Assembly: GCF_900156405.1 (NCBI RefSeq)
Contig: NZ_FTNN01000001.1
Coordinates: 148,347-212,346, forward strand
Length of the DNA: 64,000 bases
Direction: 5' to 3'
DNA from: Shewanella morhuae
GTDB taxonomy: Bacteria > Pseudomonadota > Gammaproteobacteria > Enterobacterales > Shewanellaceae
Below are positions 17,987 to 28,233 of the stretch, piece by piece. Position 1 is the first letter of the stretch, and each line of letters starts with the position of its first letter. Under the pieces are notes generated by a model, which saw only the letters and a list, made by a program, of their open reading frames with translations, was not told the DNA's origin and made no database searches. The translations under genes were made by a program, and so were the position numbers.

Positions 17987-20629
17987 ATGGCAGATACGAC
18001 CGTAGAGAAATTGGCCACGGAAGTGGGTAAAAGTGTTGAACGTCTGATTGAGCAATTCTCTCAGGCTGGAATCAAGAAAGACCAAGCTGATAACGTAACT
18101 GAAACTGAAAAGCAGCAGTTATTGGATTATCTGAAAAAGCAGCACGGTGGCGAAAATGCGCCAACGAAAATGACGCTGCAGCGTAAAACCGTATCGACCC
18201 TAAGTGTGGCTGGTAGTGGTGGTCAATCTAAAGATGTTAAAGTTGAAGTTCGTAAAACACGAACTTTCGTTAAGCGTGATGCTAGTGAGGCTACTCTGAA
18301 GGCTGAAGAAGAAGCGAAAGTCGAAGCAGAAGCTTTGGCAAAAGCAAAGGTTGAAGCGGAAGCTGCTGCGGCAGTAAAAGCTAAAGCTGAAGCAGATGCA
18401 AAGGCAAAAGCCGACGCAGAAGCTAAGGCGAAAGCCAAAGCGGCAGCTGAAGTGAAAGTGGCTAAAGATATGTCACCAGAAGCAGAAGCAGCTCGTCTAG
18501 AAGCTGAACGTTTAAAAGCCGCTCAAGAAGCTGCAACTAAACGTAAGCAAGATGAAGATGCAGCAAAAGCGGCTGAAACAGCTCGTCTATTGGCTGAAGA
18601 ACACTCTAAGCGTTGGGCCGAAGAAGAGCGCCAACGTCTAGAAGCTGAAAAGAACGGTGATCATCATATCACGACATCTAAAGTGGCTCGTGCCGCTGAG
18701 GATACTTCTGATTTAGATGAAGAAAAGCGCGGACGTCGTGCTCGTAACAAGACGAATGCCAAGAAGCGTGGCGGCAAAGATGCTCGTGACGGCCGTGAAA
18801 AGCACATGCGTAACCGCAGTACAGCACCTGAATCTATGGCGCACGGCTTTAATAAGCCTGTGGCAGCGGTAAGTCGTGATGTGCGTATCGGTGAGACTGT
18901 GACTGTAGCTGAACTGGCACATTTAATGGCAGTAAAAGCGACTGAAATCATCAAACAAATGATGAAAATGGGTACCATGGTCACGATCAACCAAGTGTTG
19001 GATCAAGAGACTGCCCAGATGGTTGCTGAAGAAATGGGCCATAAAGTTGTACTTATTCGCGAAAACGAACTAGAGCATCAAGTGATGCAAGATCGTGACG
19101 ATGAAGACGGTATCAAATTAGAGTCTCGTGCACCGGTTGTCACTATCATGGGTCACGTTGACCATGGTAAAACGTCGTTACTTGATTATATTCGCCGCGC
19201 GAAAGTGGCTGCTGGCGAAGCCGGTGGTATCACACAGCATATCGGTGCATACCATGTTGAAACTGAAAACGGCATGATCACTTTCCTTGATACTCCTGGT
19301 CACGCCGCGTTTACCGCAATGCGTGCCCGTGGTGCCAAGGCAACGGATATCGTGGTGTTAGTTGTTGCTGCCGATGACGGTGTAATGCCGCAAACTATCG
19401 AAGCAATTCAACATGCTAAAGCCGGTAACGTGCCATTAATCGTGGCTGTGAACAAGATGGATAAGCCGGAAGCGGATATCGATCGCGTTAAGAGCGAATT
19501 GTCACAACACGGTGTTATGTCTGAAGATTGGGGTGGAGACAACATGTTTGCCTTCGTTTCAGCTAAGACAGGTGAAGGCGTTGACGAACTGTTAGAAGGT
19601 ATCTTACTGCAGGCTGAAGTTCTCGAACTGAAAGCGGTACGTGATGGTATGGCTGCTGGTGTGGTCATTGAATCACAATTGGATAAAGGTCGTGGCCCAG
19701 TTGCTACGATTCTGGTTCAAGAAGGTACTCTGCGCCAAGGTGATATCGTTCTGTGTGGTCTTGAGTACGGTAAAATCCGTGCAATGAAAGATGAGAACGG
19801 TCGCTCAATTACTGAAGCGGGTCCATCTATTCCTGTTGAAATTCTGGGGCTGTCAGGCGTACCGTCTGCAGGTGATGAAGCAACAGTGGTCCGTGATGAG
19901 CGTAAAGCTCGTGAAGTTGCCCTGTATCGTCAAGGCAAGTTCCGTGATGTGAAATTAGCGCGTCAGCAAAAATCTAAGCTAGAAAACATGTTTGCGAACA
20001 TGACTGAAGGCGAAGTGAAAGAACTCAATATCGTTCTTAAAGCAGACGTACAAGGTTCATTAGAAGCGATTACTGACTCGTTAACAGGTTTGTCTACTGA
20101 CGAAGTGAAAGTCAACATCATCGCTCGCGGTGTGGGTGCTCTTACTGAAACTGATGCAACCTTAGCGGCAGCGTCTAACGCAATTCTGGTTGGCTTTAAC
20201 GTGCGTGCTGATGCACAGGCCCGTAAGACAATCGACAGCGAAAGTGTAGATTTACGCTACTACAGCGTTATTTATCACTTGATTGATGAAGTTCGTGCTG
20301 CGATGACGGGCATGTTATCACCAGAGTTCAAGCAACAGATTATTGGTCTGGCTGAAGTACGTGATGTATTTAAGTCGCCTAAACTGGGTGCTATTGCTGG
20401 TTGTATGGTTACCGAAGGCCTTATCAAGCGTAGCGCACCAATTCGCGTACTACGTGATAACGTGGTGATCTACGAAGGTGAACTTGAATCGCTGCGTCGC
20501 TTTAAAGATGATGTTGCAGAAGTTCGCAATGGTATGGAATGTGGTATTGGCGTTAAGAACTACAACGATGTTCGCGTAGGCGACCAAATCGAAGTGTTCG
20601 AAACTGTCGAGATTGCTCGTACTCTGTAA
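17987..20629 (+). CDS. infB: Translation initiation factor IF-2
   Basis: 880 residues (E. coli 890). It is a GTPase that brings fMet-tRNA to the 30S and joins the subunits. Two IF2N modules are visible (residues about 1-52 and 300-350). A long Ala/Lys/Glu helix (about 100-225) holds near-repeats of [15 protein letters not shown]. The G domain has GHVDHGKT at 389-396, the switch DTPGHAAF and NKMDKPEAD, followed by domains II to IV. AGAGGGGG lies 10 nt upstream. The repeat-rich helix is prone to length change between strains. Confidence 0.98.
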   Translation: MADTTVEKLATEVGKSVERLIEQFSQAGIKKDQADNVTETEKQQLLDYLKKQHGGENAPTKMTLQRKTVSTLSVAGSGGQSKDVKVEVRKTRTFVKRDASEATLKAEEEAKVEAEALAKAKVEAEAAAAVKAKAEADAKAKADAEAKAKAKAAAEVKVAKDMSPEAEAARLEAERLKAAQEAATKRKQDEDAAKAAETARLLAEEHSKRWAEEERQRLEAEKNGDHHITTSKVARAAEDTSDLDEEKRGRRARNKTNAKKRGGKDARDGREKHMRNRSTAPESMAHGFNKPVAAVSRDVRIGETVTVAELAHLMAVKATEIIKQMMKMGTMVTINQVLDQETAQMVAEEMGHKVVLIRENELEHQVMQDRDDEDGIKLESRAPVVTIMGHVDHGKTSLLDYIRRAKVAAGEAGGITQHIGAYHVETENGMITFLDTPGHAAFTAMRARGAKATDIVVLVVAADDGVMPQTIEAIQHAKAGNVPLIVAVNKMDKPEADIDRVKSELSQHGVMSEDWGGDNMFAFVSAKTGEGVDELLEGILLQAEVLELKAVRDGMAAGVVIESQLDKGRGPVATILVQEGTLRQGDIVLCGLEYGKIRAMKDENGRSITEAGPSIPVEILGLSGVPSAGDEATVVRDERKAREVALYRQGKFRDVKLARQQKSKLENMFANMTEGEVKELNIVLKADVQGSLEAITDSLTGLSTDEVKVNIIARGVGALTETDATLAAASNAILVGFNVRADAQARKTIDSESVDLRYYSVIYHLIDEVRAAMTGMLSPEFKQQIIGLAEVRDVFKSPKLGAIAGCMVTEGLIKRSAPIRVLRDNVVIYEGELESLRRFKDDVAEVRNGMECGIGVKNYNDVRVGDQIEVFETVEIARTL

Positions 20630-20638
20630 TGATAAAAA

Positions 20639-20656
20639 GGGCGGCATTAGCCGCCC
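20639..20656 (+). other. Intercistronic hairpin infB-rbfA
   Basis: GGGCGGC / GCCGCCC with an ATTA loop in the 57-bp gap. It lacks a T run and is more likely an RNA processing or partial termination element than a full terminator. Confidence 0.5.
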
Positions 20657-20686
20657 TTATCAATTTAAGCTATGGTAAGAAATATT

Positions 20687-21136
20687 ATGGCAAAAGAATT
20701 CAGTCGTACTCGTCGAATCGCTCAACAGCTTCAGCAAGAACTTGCTCAAGTGGTACAGCGTGACATGAAAGATCCGCGTGTTGGCTTTGTTACAGTCAAT
20801 GATGTCGATGTTTCACGGGACTTAAGCTACGCCAAAGTTTTTGTCACTTTCTTTGAAGAAGACAAAGACGTTGTGCAAGAAAAACTTAACGCATTAATCA
20901 GTGCAGCCCCATATATCCGTACATTAGTCGCGGGTCGTATGAAGTTGCGTGTGATGCCTGAGCTACGTTTTATCTACGATAGCTCGCTGGTTGAAGGTAT
21001 GCGCATGTCTAACTTAGTTAGCCAAGTGATTAACCAAGACAAAGCGAAGCAGCAGCAATTTGGCAGCGAAGATGCATCAGTTGAAGATGAAGTCCAAGCT
21101 GACGATGATGCAGATGAAACTAAAGGTAAAGATTAA
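20687..21136 (+). CDS. rbfA: Ribosome-binding factor A
   Basis: 149 residues from the ATG at 20687 ([19 protein letters not shown], matching E. coli). An ATG five codons earlier is less likely. It is a KH-fold protein that binds 30S precursors and is needed for 16S 5'-end processing and cold growth. The conserved core is [25 protein letters not shown] and ending [14 protein letters not shown]. The acidic tail (about 120-149) is variable. Its stop overlaps the truB start (TAATG). Confidence 0.96.
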   Translation: MAKEFSRTRRIAQQLQQELAQVVQRDMKDPRVGFVTVNDVDVSRDLSYAKVFVTFFEEDKDVVQEKLNALISAAPYIRTLVAGRMKLRVMPELRFIYDSSLVEGMRMSNLVSQVINQDKAKQQQFGSEDASVEDEVQADDDADETKGKD

Positions 21137-22101
21137 TGGCTCGTCGTCCAAAAGGTCGTTTTATTGATGGGATCGTACTGTTGGATAAATCCACAGGCAT
21201 GAGTTCTAACTTTGCATTGCAAAGGGTAAAGCGCTTTTTTAATGCGAACAAAGCAGGGCATACGGGCGCACTCGATCCGTTAGCAACAGGCATGTTACCC
21301 GTGTGCTTAGGCGAAGGGACTAAGTTTTCTCAACATCTGTTAGATGCTGATAAACGCTATTTAGTTACTGCTAAGCTGGGTGAGCGTACTGATACCAGTG
21401 ATTCCGATGGTGAAGTGGTGCAAAGCCGCGCTATTGATTTTACGCAGGAGCAGTTACTTACCGCGCTTGATTTCTTCCGTGGTGAGACTCAGCAAATCCC
21501 TTCTATGTATTCCGCGCTTAAATATCAGGGCCAGCCCCTGTATAAATATGCCCGTGAAGGCATTGAAGTGCCGCGTGAATCTCGTCCGATTACGGTATTT
21601 GAACTAAATTTTATCGGTCTTGAAGGCGATGAGTTAACCTTAGACATTCATTGTTCTAAGGGCACTTATATTCGCACTATCGTTGACGATTTAGGTGAAA
21701 TGCTCGGCTGTGGTGCCCATGTGATCATGTTGCGCCGTACTCAAGTTGCACAATATCCGTATGCTAGAATGGTTACTTTAGATCAGCTTGAAGCACTTGT
21801 TGCTAAAGCACAAGAACAGCAGATAGATCCGAGTGTATTACTCGATCCACTGTTATTACCCATGGATACGGCAGTGGCCGATTTCCCTGAGGTGAATGTG
21901 CCTGATGCGATTGCTCCTTACTTAATGCAAGGCCAAGCTGTGAGAGTACCAGTTAATGCAGACTTGAAAATCGATGAGTTGGTGCGTATCACCTTAGGTG
22001 ATATTCGTCGTTTTGTCGGTATTGGCACTTTGAACGAAGACGGGCTACTTGCGCCAAAACGACTCATAGTGATCCATGATGAGCCTGCAGAAACGAATTA
22101 A
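21136..22101 (+). CDS. truB: tRNA pseudouridine-55 synthase TruB
   Basis: 321 residues (E. coli 314). It makes pseudouridine 55 in the T-loop of tRNAs. The catalytic Asp47 lies in [15 protein letters not shown]; other signatures are [37 protein letters not shown] and [15 protein letters not shown]-terminal PUA-like region (about 250-310) completes it. The start overlaps the rbfA stop, indicating translational coupling. Confidence 0.97.
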   Translation: MARRPKGRFIDGIVLLDKSTGMSSNFALQRVKRFFNANKAGHTGALDPLATGMLPVCLGEGTKFSQHLLDADKRYLVTAKLGERTDTSDSDGEVVQSRAIDFTQEQLLTALDFFRGETQQIPSMYSALKYQGQPLYKYAREGIEVPRESRPITVFELNFIGLEGDELTLDIHCSKGTYIRTIVDDLGEMLGCGAHVIMLRRTQVAQYPYARMVTLDQLEALVAKAQEQQIDPSVLLDPLLLPMDTAVADFPEVNVPDAIAPYLMQGQAVRVPVNADLKIDELVRITLGDIRRFVGIGTLNEDGLLAPKRLIVIHDEPAETN

Positions 22102-22153
22102 CCCGTTATCCATGAATAAATTTATTAGTTCATGGATTAGTATCCACCTTTTA

Positions 22154-22182
22154 TTGCGCTAACGTGGGTTTCTGGGTAGAAT
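22154..22182 (+). promoter_or_regulatory. Candidate sigma70 promoter of rpsO
   Basis: TTGCGC (22154-22159), a 17-bp spacer, then TAGAAT (22177-22182), followed by a GC-rich discriminator (AGCGCGCC) as expected for a growth-rate-controlled ribosomal protein promoter. It lies 64 bp before the rpsO start. Confidence 0.6.
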
Positions 22183-22245
22183 AGCGCGCCCTCTGGCTGA
22201 GTTAGTGATCGGCTAGAGATTCATATTATTTATTTGGAGATATAC

Positions 22246-22515
22246 ATGTCACTAAGTACTGAAGTAAAAGCAAAAATTTTGGCTGATTTTGGCCGTTGCG
22301 AAAATGACACTGGTTCAACTGAAGTTCAAGTTGCCTTGTTAACTGCACAAATCAACCATTTACAAGCTCACTTCAAAGAGCACATCCATGATCATCACTC
22401 ACGTCGTGGTCTGTTACGTATGGTTAGCTCACGCCGTAAGTTAACTGCTTACCTGAAGCGTACTGATGTAGCACGTTACACTGCTCTGATCCAAAAATTA
22501 GGTCTACGTCGTTAA
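22246..22515 (+). CDS. rpsO: 30S ribosomal protein S15
   Basis: 89 residues, the standard length. It binds the 16S central domain and bridge B4. Signature [27 protein letters not shown]. The ATG at 22246 is 7 nt after GGAG; an upstream ATG four codons earlier is not the family start. In E. coli S15 represses its own mRNA through a leader fold; the leader here was not examined for that. It is followed by a strong terminator and not by pnp. Confidence 0.98.
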   Translation: MSLSTEVKAKILADFGRCENDTGSTEVQVALLTAQINHLQAHFKEHIHDHHSRRGLLRMVSSRRKLTAYLKRTDVARYTALIQKLGLRR

Positions 22516-22533
22516 TAGCGCGTTGATTAATAT

Positions 22534-22560
22534 AAAAAAGGAGGCTTAGCCTCCTTTTTT
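22534..22560 (+). terminator. Rho-independent terminator of rpsO
   Basis: AAAAAAGGAGGC / GCCTCCTTTTTT with a TTA loop, 18 bp past the rpsO stop. It separates rpsO from everything downstream. Confidence 0.9.
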
Positions 22561-22700
22561 ATTGCCTAAAACTAACGCTCAATCTACGTAAGGTTGTCAC
22601 ACATAATTGCATAATCGATTTTATATTTAATGTTCACGCTGCTGTCCCTGAAATCATTATACCCGTAAGGTATTTAAAAAAGAGTGCGTTAGAACTCTAA

Positions 22701-24746
22701 CTAGCTACGGTATAAGCCGCTGACGGTTACTGTTTGGGTTGCAATGTACAAAGCTTCAAATTCCGCTTGTGGCAATGGTTGGCTAAAATAGAATCCTTGA
22801 CCAATTTGACACTGATTTTCCTTTAACCAATCCAACTGTTGCTCATTTTCAATCCCTTCAGCCACAATTTTTAAATTAAGCTGTTTACCTAACATTAAAA
22901 TTGTTGAAGCAATTGCGCTATCTTCTGGCAAATCGGACACGAAACAGCGGTCGATTTTCATCGTCGTAATAGGCAAATGACGTAGGTAAGATAGTGATGA
23001 ATAACCGGTGCCAAAATCATCAACAGCGATGCCAAAGCCGGCGGATTTAAGCTGTTCAAGCTTAACAATGGCTAACTCAATATCATTCATTAACGATGTT
23101 TCAGTAATCTCAATTTCCAGTAACTCAGGTTGAATTTGGTAACGCAGCGCCATCTGTTTAATATCCGGTACTAGGCTGGCATCAGCAAACTGTTGCGAGG
23201 CAACATTAATCGCAATTGGTATGGCATAGTTATATTTCTTTTGCCATTCTCGTAATACTTTACAGGTTTGTTCTATCACCCAGCGACCAATCGGAATAAT
23301 GATCCCTGTTTCTTCGGCTACTGGAATAAAAGAAATTGGACTGATGAGCCGGCCGTCTTTTTGCCAGCGAATTAACGCTTCACAGCTGACAACTTTGCCA
23401 GTTTGCAAGTCAAGTTTGGGTTGGAAATATAGCAAAAACTCATTGTTTTTTAAGCCATCGTGTAATGAAGCCTCAGTGCGTAAACGTACCGCTGCACGTT
23501 CAGTCATTTGTTCTTTAAAGAAAGCCCATTGGTTAGAACCCGCGGCTTTAGCGCTATACATGGCAATATCAGCATGCCGAATAAGATCCTCTGCTGTGCT
23601 GCCATCTTCGGGGTAAATAGAGATACCAATAGAGGCTGCTGGATGAATTGCGTGTTCATTGAGTTGTATCGGAATATTAAGTTGTATCAGCAACTTCCTA
23701 ACAAAATCAGCCGCTTCATCTGGGCTATGGATCGTGTCAGCTAAAATTACAAATTCATCTCCACCTAAACGTGAAACAGTACCTTTATCGCCCACAAAAC
23801 GCTCCAGCATCCGAGCAATGCGCGCGAGAAACTGATCGCCTAAGGTATGTCCCAGTGAATCGTTGATATTTTTAAAACGATCTAAATCGATAAACATCAG
23901 TGCAAAACTGCGTTTTTGTAGGCGCGAGCGTTGAATCGTGACGGCGATAGTTTCGAGTAATAATGTGCGGTTAGGCAATCCAGTGAGAGGATCTCGAGTC
24001 GCCATTTTTCGAAGTTTAGATTGGGTTTGGCTAAATTGAATCAGAATTTGGTTAAATTTTGTGGTCACTAAACCTAGCTCATCGTCTTCATGGGCATTAG
24101 AGATCGGCAATAGATTTTCGTCTGGCGAGTCAGGATCAATTTTATCAATGGCTTCACTTATACGGGCAATCGGCTGGGTCAAGAAGCGATGGAATACTAC
24201 AGAAAGAACTAAAGTGAGTAATAGTGCTCGGATGAGAGTGGCAAAAAAGCTAAATTGTAACTGAGAAAAAAGACTATTAGTGAGCTCTTGGGTATCGTAA
24301 AAAACCGTTAGAGTGCCTATTAATTGCTGTTTTTGAGTCCCTTCAAAATAAAAAGGGCGATAAAGAGGGCGAGAAATCTCTTTCAGGTTATTAAATAGTT
24401 TATTGCCGATACTGGTGAAGGTGAGAGAGTCATTTTTTTTGTTATTACTGACGGAAACAAACATCGACCCGTCATCAAGCTCAATTACTGCTGAGCTTAC
24501 ATGCTCAACTTTTATGGCTCCTTCTAGGGTTTGGCGCGCTAAATTATCATCCAAAGCCCAAACGGCATTCGCGGCGGGTTGTTCTACTGAATTTAAAAGC
24601 TCTTGCTGAGTCGTCGTGAGTTGTTGTTTAGTCGAAACGACGGCGAGGGCTATTTCAATAATAAAGATGACAATAGCAAAAAATAAGGCTGTAAAAACAA
24701 CTAGATTAGTTTGTTTCCAGGTCAACGATTTAAAACGACTTGTCAT
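22701..24746 (-). CDS. Membrane-bound GGDEF-EAL protein (c-di-GMP turnover)
   Basis: 681 residues. A membrane segment (about 15-37), a periplasmic sensor (about 38-165), a second segment (about 166-188) and HAMP (about 188-245) precede GGDEF (RLGGDEF, core 328-332) and EAL (EALIRW, 456-458). The GGDEF core is intact, but the RxxD inhibition site five residues upstream is absent (GDKG there). The EAL set looks complete: N in INVAS, E in EIEITE, DDFGTGYSSL, K in MKIDR and E in VAEGIE. So both synthesis and breakdown of c-di-GMP are possible, and the net activity cannot be told. It lies on the opposite strand between rpsO and pnp. Confidence 0.93.
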   Translation of the reverse strand: MTSRFKSLTWKQTNLVVFTALFFAIVIFIIEIALAVVSTKQQLTTTQQELLNSVEQPAANAVWALDDNLARQTLEGAIKVEHVSSAVIELDDGSMFVSVSNNKKNDSLTFTSIGNKLFNNLKEISRPLYRPFYFEGTQKQQLIGTLTVFYDTQELTNSLFSQLQFSFFATLIRALLLTLVLSVVFHRFLTQPIARISEAIDKIDPDSPDENLLPISNAHEDDELGLVTTKFNQILIQFSQTQSKLRKMATRDPLTGLPNRTLLLETIAVTIQRSRLQKRSFALMFIDLDRFKNINDSLGHTLGDQFLARIARMLERFVGDKGTVSRLGGDEFVILADTIHSPDEAADFVRKLLIQLNIPIQLNEHAIHPAASIGISIYPEDGSTAEDLIRHADIAMYSAKAAGSNQWAFFKEQMTERAAVRLRTEASLHDGLKNNEFLLYFQPKLDLQTGKVVSCEALIRWQKDGRLISPISFIPVAEETGIIIPIGRWVIEQTCKVLREWQKKYNYAIPIAINVASQQFADASLVPDIKQMALRYQIQPELLEIEITETSLMNDIELAIVKLEQLKSAGFGIAVDDFGTGYSSLSYLRHLPITTMKIDRCFVSDLPEDSAIASTILMLGKQLNLKIVAEGIENEQQLDWLKENQCQIGQGFYFSQPLPQAEFEALYIATQTVTVSGLYRS

Positions 24747-24895
24747 TAAGCTAGCCCTTTATTATTTTCGCCGTAGGAGATAATTATTTTTTTATTTCAG
24801 CTTTAAACACAATTCTTTGTTGATTTATCCACTTTAGTTAAAAGATAAGCCTTTGTCACCATTATCTACTCTTTCTCTATTGCGGCGAATTGCAG

Positions 24896-24901
24896 TATAC
24901 T
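24896..24901 (+). promoter_or_regulatory. Possible pnp promoter -10 element
   Basis: TATACT followed by a GC-rich stretch (TACGCGCG), 41 bp before the GTG start. The -35 region (around 24873) is poor. Because rpsO is terminated and an opposite-strand gene intervenes, pnp must have its own promoter. Confidence 0.4.
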
Positions 24902-24942
24902 TACGCGCGTAATTCAAGGTCATTAATTAAGGAATGGGTCAC

Positions 24943-27039
24943 GTGAATCCTATTGTAAAGAGTTTTGAGTATGGTCAACATACAGTCACCCTGGAAACAG
25001 GTGTTATAGCGCGTCAAGCTGATGCAGCCGTTTTAGCAAGTATGGGTGACACGACAGTGTTAGTCACTGTTGTTGGTAAAAAAGAAGCAGATCTTGGTCG
25101 TGACTTTTTCCCTCTGACTGTTAACTATCAAGAAAAAACCTACGCAGCCGGTAAAATTCCTGGTGGTTTCTTTAAGCGTGAAGGCCGTCCTTCAGAAGAT
25201 GAGACATTAATCGCTCGTCTGATTGACCGTCCAATTCGCCCTCTTTTCCCTAATGGTTTCAAAAACGAAGTCCAAGTCATCATTACGGTAGTATCTGTCG
25301 ATCCACAAATCGAACCAGATATTATCTCTATGATTGGTACTTCTGCGGCACTGGCGATTTCTGGTATTCCATTTAGCGGACCTTTGGGTGCTGCACGTGT
25401 GGGTTACATTGATGGCGAATACGTGTTGAACCCAAGTGTTGAGCAACTTGCCACTAGCCAACTAAATTTAGTGGTTGCTGGTACTGCTGGCGCAGTATTA
25501 ATGGTGGAATCAGAAGCCCAAGCATTACCAGAAGAAGTGATGTTAGGTTCTGTTGTTTACGGTCACGATCAACAACAAGTGGTTATCAAAGCGATTGCTG
25601 AATTTAAAGCAGAAGCTGGTAAACCAACTTGGGATTGGACTGCACCAGTACAAGATGCCGATTTAGTTGCCCAAATTAAAGCGCTTGCTGAAGCTGGTTT
25701 AGGTGATGCGTATAAAATCCAAGTTAAACAAGATCGTTATGCTCAAGTTTCTGTGGTTAAAGCCGCAGCAAAAGAAGCCTTGTTAGCGAGCAATCCTAAT
25801 GTTGATTTACGTGAAGTAGACAACTTACTGGGTAGCCTAGAGAAGAAAGTTGTTCGTGGTCGTATCATCCGTGGCGAACCACGTATCGATGGTCGTGAAC
25901 CTGATATGATCCGTGCTTTAAGTGTATTAGCTGGCGTATTGCCACGTACTCACGGTAGTGCATTGTTCACCCGTGGTGAAACTCAAGCGCTAGTGACTTG
26001 TACTTTAGGTACTGAGCGTGATGCACAGAAGATTGACAGCATCATGGGCGAGCGTACTAACCGTTTCATGCTGCACTATAACTTCCCTCCATACTCTGTC
26101 GGTGAAACTGGCATGGTGGGTTCGCCTAAGCGCCGTGAAATCGGTCATGGTAAGTTAGCTTGGCGCGGTATGAAAGCCGTTATGCCTTCAGCTGCAGAAT
26201 TCCCATACAGCGTGCGCGTTGTATCTGAAATCACTGAATCTAACGGTTCAAGCTCTATGGCATCAGTTTGCGGTACTTCACTTGCACTGATGGATGCGGG
26301 CGTACCAATCAAGACGTCTGTAGCCGGTATTGCTATGGGTCTAGTAAAAGAGGGCGATGATTTTGTTGTTCTTTCTGACATTTTAGGTGATGAAGATCAT
26401 TTAGGTGACATGGACTTTAAAGTAGCCGGTACTCGTGGTGGTATTACTGCACTGCAGATGGATATCAAGATTGAAGGTATCACTAAAGAAATCATGGAAA
26501 TCGCACTGCAACAAGCCTATGGCGCACGTGTGCATATCCTGAATGTGATGGATCAAGCGATTGGCTCACACCGTGATGATATTTCTGATCATGCTCCACG
26601 TATTACTATTATCAAAATCAATCCAGAAAAAATCCGTGACGTTATCGGTAAAGGCGGCGCAGTTATCCGTGCTTTAACTGAAGAAACGGGTACTACGATT
26701 GAATTGGAAGATGATGGTACAGTGAAGATCGCATCTTCAAATGGCGAAGCAACGAAAGAAGCGATTCGTCGTATCGAAGAAATCACTTCAGAAGTTGAAG
26801 TCGGTCGTATCTACGCGGGTAAGGTTATCCGTATCGTTGATTTCGGTGCTTTCATTAACATTCTGCCAGGCAAAGACGGTTTAGTGCACATTTCACAAAT
26901 CAGTGATGAGCGTGTAGCTAACGTGTCTGATCATCTTGTATTGAACCAAGATGTAGCTGTTAAGGTTATGGAAGTGGATCGTCAAGGTCGCGTACGTCTA
27001 TCAATCAAAGAAGCACAAACTAAAGAAGCCGCTGAATAG
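24943..27039 (+). CDS. pnp: Polyribonucleotide nucleotidyltransferase (PNPase)
   Basis: 698 residues from a GTG at 24943 ([15 protein letters not shown]). The ATG at 24934 directly abuts AAGGA, too close to use, while the GTG lies 10 nt after it. PNPase degrades RNA 3'-5' by phosphorolysis and is part of the degradosome. Two RNase PH domains (about 10-220 and 310-540, with [12 protein letters not shown] and the [14 protein letters not shown] motif), KH (about 550-610, [16 protein letters not shown]) and S1 (about 618-690) are present. In E. coli it follows rpsO directly; here they are separated. Confidence 0.97.
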   Translation: MNPIVKSFEYGQHTVTLETGVIARQADAAVLASMGDTTVLVTVVGKKEADLGRDFFPLTVNYQEKTYAAGKIPGGFFKREGRPSEDETLIARLIDRPIRPLFPNGFKNEVQVIITVVSVDPQIEPDIISMIGTSAALAISGIPFSGPLGAARVGYIDGEYVLNPSVEQLATSQLNLVVAGTAGAVLMVESEAQALPEEVMLGSVVYGHDQQQVVIKAIAEFKAEAGKPTWDWTAPVQDADLVAQIKALAEAGLGDAYKIQVKQDRYAQVSVVKAAAKEALLASNPNVDLREVDNLLGSLEKKVVRGRIIRGEPRIDGREPDMIRALSVLAGVLPRTHGSALFTRGETQALVTCTLGTERDAQKIDSIMGERTNRFMLHYNFPPYSVGETGMVGSPKRREIGHGKLAWRGMKAVMPSAAEFPYSVRVVSEITESNGSSSMASVCGTSLALMDAGVPIKTSVAGIAMGLVKEGDDFVVLSDILGDEDHLGDMDFKVAGTRGGITALQMDIKIEGITKEIMEIALQQAYGARVHILNVMDQAIGSHRDDISDHAPRITIIKINPEKIRDVIGKGGAVIRALTEETGTTIELEDDGTVKIASSNGEATKEAIRRIEEITSEVEVGRIYAGKVIRIVDFGAFINILPGKDGLVHISQISDERVANVSDHLVLNQDVAVKVMEVDRQGRVRLSIKEAQTKEAAE

Positions 27040-27084
27040 TCATTCTTTGACTTATTATCAGCAGATACTTTTTAAGTGATTGCA

Positions 27085-27114
27085 TAAAAAGGAGATCGAA
27101 TGATCTCCTTTTTT
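27085..27114 (+). terminator. Rho-independent terminator of pnp
   Basis: AAAAAGGAGATC / GATCTCCTTTTT with a GAAT loop and extra T residues, 46 bp past the pnp stop. Confidence 0.9.
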
Positions 27115-27231
27115 GTTTTTGATATTCAGAAACTCAGTATTAATCTCAATTCCCCAATAGCAGTCCTGTGATGGGATTGCTATCATGAACATTCTTCTGC
27201 GTATGTTGGGAATCTAAAAAGGTAGAAATGG

Positions 27232-28134
27232 ATGAGTCTTAAAATTAGAACCGCTGTCGTTGCTGTGCTGGCGGGCGCCAGTCTGTTGTTAGCCGGATGC
27301 GCTACCACCCAGTCTCCTTTAGATAACCAAAATGATGTTGAAGGTAAATTGGTTATAGCCCCCGTGATGCCAGATTATAAAGTAGAAGTCACGTTAGCTA
27401 AGCTAAATGAGATTTTGTCTGCTGTCGAATTAAGTAATGAACAAAGAGCAAGGTTTCACTACGATCGCGGAGTGATCTACGACAGTGTGGGTTTAAGGCT
27501 GCTTGCACGTATTGATTTTATTCAAGCGTTGAAATTACAACCGGATCTCGCAGATGCCTATAATTTTCTTGGAATTTATTACACCCAAGAAGGCGAGTTT
27601 GACAGTGCCTATGAAGCCTTTGATGGCGTATTAGAGCTCGCGCCTAATTATGATTATGCTTATTTAAATCGTGGTATTGCCTTGTACTATGGTGGGCGTA
27701 ATGATTTAGCCACTAAAGATATGCAAGCATTTTACGCAGGCGATAATACCGACGGCTATCGCGCATTATGGTTGTATTTAGTTGAATCAAAAGACGATGT
27801 AGTTACAGCTAAAAAACAGCTCATGGAGAATCGTCAGCATTTAGATAACGATGCTTGGTCTAGCGTAATTGTTGATTATTATTTAGGTCAAAAAAGCCGT
27901 GAACAGGTGTTTACTGCGGCTAAAGAAGGGCTAACCCATCCTAAAGAATATGCTGAACGTTTATGTGAGGCTTATTTTTATCTCGCTAAAATGTCGATAG
28001 AGATGGAGCAGTATCAAGATGCTGCCAACTATTTCCGCCTGGCGTTGGCAACCAATATCCATGATTTTGTTGAACACCGATATGCACGAATTGAACTGGC
28101 TAAGGTAAAAGATTTACTCGAAGCCACAAAATAA
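27232..28134 (+). CDS. nlpI: Lipoprotein NlpI
   Basis: 300 residues (E. coli 294). It is an outer-membrane lipoprotein with TPR repeats, an adaptor for the protease Prc and a scaffold for peptidoglycan hydrolases. The lipobox LLAGC puts the lipidated cysteine at residue 23. TPR-type repeats run about 60-200 (ADAYNFLGIYYTQEGEFDSAYEAFDGVLELAPNYDYAYL region) and again near the end. It follows pnp as in E. coli, but behind a terminator. Confidence 0.95.
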   Translation: MSLKIRTAVVAVLAGASLLLAGCATTQSPLDNQNDVEGKLVIAPVMPDYKVEVTLAKLNEILSAVELSNEQRARFHYDRGVIYDSVGLRLLARIDFIQALKLQPDLADAYNFLGIYYTQEGEFDSAYEAFDGVLELAPNYDYAYLNRGIALYYGGRNDLATKDMQAFYAGDNTDGYRALWLYLVESKDDVVTAKKQLMENRQHLDNDAWSSVIVDYYLGQKSREQVFTAAKEGLTHPKEYAERLCEAYFYLAKMSIEMEQYQDAANYFRLALATNIHDFVEHRYARIELAKVKDLLEATK

Positions 28135-28143
28135 CCTCCTTTC

Positions 28144-28165
28144 GCCCGAGCTCATCTCGGGCTTT
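28144..28165 (+). terminator. Weak terminator after nlpI
   Basis: GCCCGAG / CTCGGGC with a CTCAT loop followed only by TTTG. The stem is strong but the T run is short. Confidence 0.55.
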
Positions 28166-28185
28166 GCCTAGCCAAGCTTGAACTG

Positions 28186-28209
28186 AGGCGCTATAATTTG
28201 CGCCTTTTT
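28186..28209 (+). promoter_or_regulatory. TATAAT inside a GC inverted repeat, before prfC
   Basis: AGGCGC-TATAATTT-GCGCCT followed by TTTT. The perfect -10 hexamer (28192-28197) sits in the loop and the start codon of prfC is 36 bp downstream, which fits a promoter. The -35 is unclear. The same sequence could fold as a small terminator. Confidence 0.45.
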
Positions 28210-28233
28210 AGCGATACTAGTGCATAGGTTAAC

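Noticed and set aside
18290..18660. Repeat array in infB
   Set aside because: Degenerate Ala/Lys/Glu codon repeats of the IF-2 helical linker, normal for this gene, not a CRISPR or mobile repeat.
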